From NCBI GenBank assembly GCA_015680685.1, contig MNCI01005759.1, forward strand, positions 123,489-187,488: a DNA stretch of 64,000 nt, in the 5' to 3' direction. The notes under the pieces were generated by a model. It was not told the origin of the DNA and ran no database searches. It worked only from the letters and a program-made list of their open reading frames with translations. Positions within the stretch are counted from its first letter, which is position 1; each line of letters starts with the position of its first letter. The translations under genes were made by a program, and so were the position numbers. The stretch is from Gnetum montanum (lineage: Eukaryota; Streptophyta; Gnetopsida; Gnetales; Gnetaceae). Shown piece by piece: positions 61,237 to 64,000 of the stretch.

Positions 61237-61466
61237 ATTGTCTTCATGCCATTAGAGGATGTGATGTTCAATTATTGTAAAGTCATGTTATGGTGTTTAA
61301 TTTTGTGTCATGAACATCATAATTGTTTTGTGATTTATTGATTTGTACAATTGGGCACTCAATTTCATCAAGTTAGTTTGTTTTGTTAAGAGACAATAAA
61401 TTATTCTATAACTTTCCTATTTTGTAAAGGAACTCGAGGATGAGTTTTCATTTAGTCATGGGGGTA
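61237..61466 (+). other. 3' untranslated region and polypurine tract of element E
   Basis: E resumes after F. The last 40 bases before the LTR ('ctcgaggatgagttttcatt', then 'agtcatgggggta') match D's at 40430-40463, which supports 'atgggggta' as the polypurine tract. No coding frame was seen. Confidence 0.6.
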
Positions 61467-62402
61467 TGATGAAGCATAAATGTGTCATGTCAATGGGCCC
61501 CCATTGACATGGCCTTGTCAATAGGCCCCCGTTTATGTGGTGTTGCCCCATGGACAAGGCCACGTCAATGTAGCATTTACTACATTGATGGGGCCCCATC
61601 GATGCACTACTATAGCAAAAACTATAAATACAAGCTCCTAGCTATGTTTATGGACATCACAAGTCATAGTCATAGCTGAACTCTTGTAGTTTTTACATTT
61701 GAAAATTAGAATATTTTCTTAAGTGCCCACAGCAGGAGTCATTGAGTGTATGAATCTTTATTTGAGCATTATTGTACCTAAACTACACTAGTATGGATAG
61801 CAATAAAGACAAGCTTCTTAATAAACCTTGTAGCATTCTGGATAGGTTATATGTTTTATTCTTGCATTTAATGTTTTCAATTATTTGTTTGATGTTTCTT
61901 AGTAATTAAGCTAATTAATTTAGATATGCTAAATATATTAAATACATAAGTATAATTTCTTTGAGCGTAAACACGTATTCACTTGGTAATCCCAACAGCA
62001 TTATTGCTTGGTGCACCTAGTAGCGTAGTACTTGGTAGCCCAACAGTGGATATGTGGGTTCAAGATTTGTATGGAAAGTGGGACTGAATGCTTATGTTAG
62101 GACTAGTTAGAGATTAGTTAGTTAGTTAAATTAGATTAGTTCTCAAATTATAGCATCCCTCTACTTTAAGAACCAAAGAACATAAAGCACAAAACAATAA
62201 AAATCATATGCCTTGATTACAGTTAACCATACCATGTGCATCACATGTGTTTGGGAAGACAATGAATAACCTTAGGGCAAAATTCACTTCCTAGAGGACT
62301 AGTGCACTAGAAATTATAAAGTCTATAGAATTGGACCAGATTATGCATGAATGCTTCATGATTCATATGGTTGGGTGTAGGGGTACCTTCAACTACTCAT
62401 CA
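61467..62402 (+). repeat. 3' LTR of element E (936 bp)
   Basis: It starts 'tgatgaagcataaa' and ends 'ctactcatca'. It is longer than the 5' LTR mainly through an additional 'acattgatggggcccc'-type segment before the TATA box (61623-61630). The copies differ by many transitions, so the insertion is old. Confidence 0.9.
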
Positions 62403-64000
62403 GGGTGATATGCAAAATTAGAGCCATGAAACTAGGTTGGAAAGCTAACCGAAAGAATTAAAAATGCAAAAACATAAAAAAGAAAATTAACCATCCAATG
62501 TTTGTGAATCTATTGTCCCTTTATCCTACATGCTATCTTTTTCATTGGAGTTGCAGAGGTTTATTGGATAATCTTATTTTCTTCTTGGTCTTTCTACTAA
62601 TGAATCCAACAAATAAAACCACTGCAAAAATGATAAGTAATGGCCAACATCCAACTCATGTAGCAGCCACTTAGAACAAGCTCCTTTGACCAAATGTTAC
62701 CTTGAAAATGAATTGAGCCATGTTCTCCAATGTTACTTTCATTATTTTCATGGTAGTTACTATTGTATTTTTGGAAGATTCTAGTTTTGTAAGCTCAATA
62801 AACGACAAAAAAATGGCATGAATGGTGGGAGATGACACTTTATTATTTATATTTTGAGCATTAATGCTTAAGGATTTAAACTTATTAATCAACTTGCATT
62901 CAATTTATCGAGAGGTAATTGTCAACATATCTTGGAATCCTTTTTAAAAATAAAGATGTTAAAAATGCAAACCAATGCATCTTCCAGAATTAAATTCCAA
63001 ATTCACCACCCTACCTACCTATTGAGTGTACCTTGCTTGACCTATGTGGTTATTACAATTCATTGGTATTGGGTTATAACCTGTAGAATTTCTAATTGTT
63101 ATGGAATTGGAACTTAATAGTCATGACCCCCTAACATGAGCGATGTTGACAACAACAATAACAACTTTGCACATTGGTGTAGGGAATGTCTCCAAAAGAT
63201 ATGTTTCGGTATTTTTCATTATGTGATTATGTTTTGTTGCTACAATATTATAACATTTCTGTTTAGAAGGAAAGCTGATTGTAACATGATAATTATAATC
63301 TTGACTTAGAAAAGCATCATGAGCATCTTGATAACCTTTCTTAAATATACTTTTCTTTTAATTGCAAATTATATTTATTGGGGTATCAACTAGGTCACAC
63401 AGATAAGACCTATACCATATACCTCAATGTTAATGCAAGATTATATATATATATTTGAAGGATGTACCTGTTGTATAAAAGCTAGTATCCTAATCAAGGA
63501 TTTACATTATTATACATTTGTGCTCTTAAATGTAAAAATTATTTAGAGAAGTAAGATAAGCTACATCAACAAGCATCATAATCATGTCTCTATGAAAACT
63601 TATTAGTCCATGAAAGGGAACTAGCATAACTTTTCTTAGAATAGATTGTTCTTCTTTTGTACCCTAAAGTGCATTCCACAAATAGCCCCTCGCCATGTGA
63701 TTTAAATTTTAATGTGCAAATTAATTTATTCAAAAAAAATTAAATCGAATTTTATTGAATCTGGTAACACAGGTGCAACAAAGAAGGGTAAATGTTGTAC
63801 TGCCTACTAGAATGTCACAATCATGTCTCACATCTACCTAGATTATGTTTATCTAGCAATGGACAAACTTATATAGATCATACTTGCTTGTTACAAAGGA
63901 AAAAAAAAAAACCTAGATCGTACTAGCTTGTTACAAGGGAAAAAAAAACCCTTGACATTTCAATTTGAATTGAAATCATTCGTGCATTTTATCTACGAAC
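62403..64000. other. Unassigned right flank
   Basis: No retroelement domain was recognised. A 73-codon minus-strand frame (62892-62671, 'SSPTIHAIFLSFIELTKLES') is followed after one or two stops by a hydrophobic run and basic residues ('LLIIFAVVLFVGFISRKTKK', about 62625-62570), which looks like a membrane segment with a cytosolic basic tail. It may be a relic exon of a host gene, family not recognised. A short AT microsatellite lies near 63440. The rest shows nothing. Confidence 0.35.
63874..63950. repeat. 40-bp direct repeat, two copies
   Basis: 'tagatcatacttgcttgtta' at 63874 and 'tagatcgtactagcttgtta' at 63914 are followed by 'caaagga'/'caaggga' and runs of A. They form a short tandem pair of unknown origin. 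Confidence 0.8.

Larger units (their letters stand above)
44322..62402 (+). mobile_element. Element E: Athila-like Ty3/gypsy retrotransposon with nested element F
   Basis: LTRs at 44322-45232 and 61467-62402 flank gag, protease, RT, RNase H, integrase and ORF3 in that order. The flanks 'aggtg' (44317-44321) and 'gggtg' (62403-62407) form a 5-bp target duplication with one mismatch. The RT box 'FMDDFS', the tRNA-Asp-type primer site and the extra frame after integrase fit the Athila lineage. Without the nested F (56491-61236) E would be about 13.3 kb. All frames are broken. Confidence 0.9.

Noticed and set aside
63420-63460. AT dinucleotide run
   Set aside because: A short microsatellite without further interest.

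Overview
The window reads as intergenic DNA from a large plant genome, most likely a seed plant with heavy retrotransposon load. It is AT-rich and poor in CpG. Nearly all of it is decayed LTR retrotransposons nested in one another, with fragments of non-LTR elements between them. I found no intact protein-coding gene, no tRNA or rRNA gene and no CRISPR array. The species cannot be named from the sequence. A conifer-like or similarly bloated genome is plausible, but this is inference. The element letters A to H and K are mine.

Left part (1-31 kb): a nest of Ty3/gypsy Tat-lineage-like elements. Element A (minus strand, 1-7634, running off the left edge) appears inserted in the 5' LTR of element B (plus, 7635-15678). 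B in turn lies in the RNase H region of a minus-strand Tat-type pol remnant (G, 15683-17040). A, B and a third copy C (minus, 27.2-30.7 kb) keep only gag and a protease-like domain. Their LTRs carry arrays of short imperfect hairpins. Between G and C lie a decayed ~190-bp tandem array (17.8-19.2 kb), a plus-strand promoter-like segment with a TATA box near 19.94 kb, and a broken gene (K, 22.4-26.2 kb). K can be modelled as seven exons with six GT-AG introns, and its first two exons resemble a NIF/FCP1-type phosphatase domain.

Middle part (31-42 kb): element D (31369-41325) is complete from end to end, with 861/862-bp LTRs, a near-match 5-bp target duplication, a tRNA-Asp-type primer site, gag, and a large 3' ORF (ORF3). 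Its whole pol is missing, and an inverted solo LTR of the same family (H) sits where pol should be. D split an old LINE: ORF1-like sequence lies to its left and RTE-type sequence preceding the reverse transcriptase to its right.

Right part (42-64 kb): a 342-bp tandem repeat runs into a 640-base assembly gap (43404-44043). Element E (44322-62402) then follows. It is an Athila-like element with gag, protease, reverse transcriptase, RNase H, integrase and ORF3, all broken. Element F, a minus-strand retroelement with a tRNA-iMet-type primer site, is nested in E. F has no recognisable gag or pol and carries a broken copy of a CCR4/Angel-type exonuclease gene.

The two strongest leads for new biology are these. 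First, in both D and E a second TATA promoter precedes ORF3 and resembles the U3 promoter of that element's own LTR rather than the other element's. Second, two non-standard gene cargoes (CCR4-like in F, NIF-like in K) sit among the retroelements. Most in-frame stops can be explained by C-to-T or G-to-A changes, as expected from long-term cytosine methylation.
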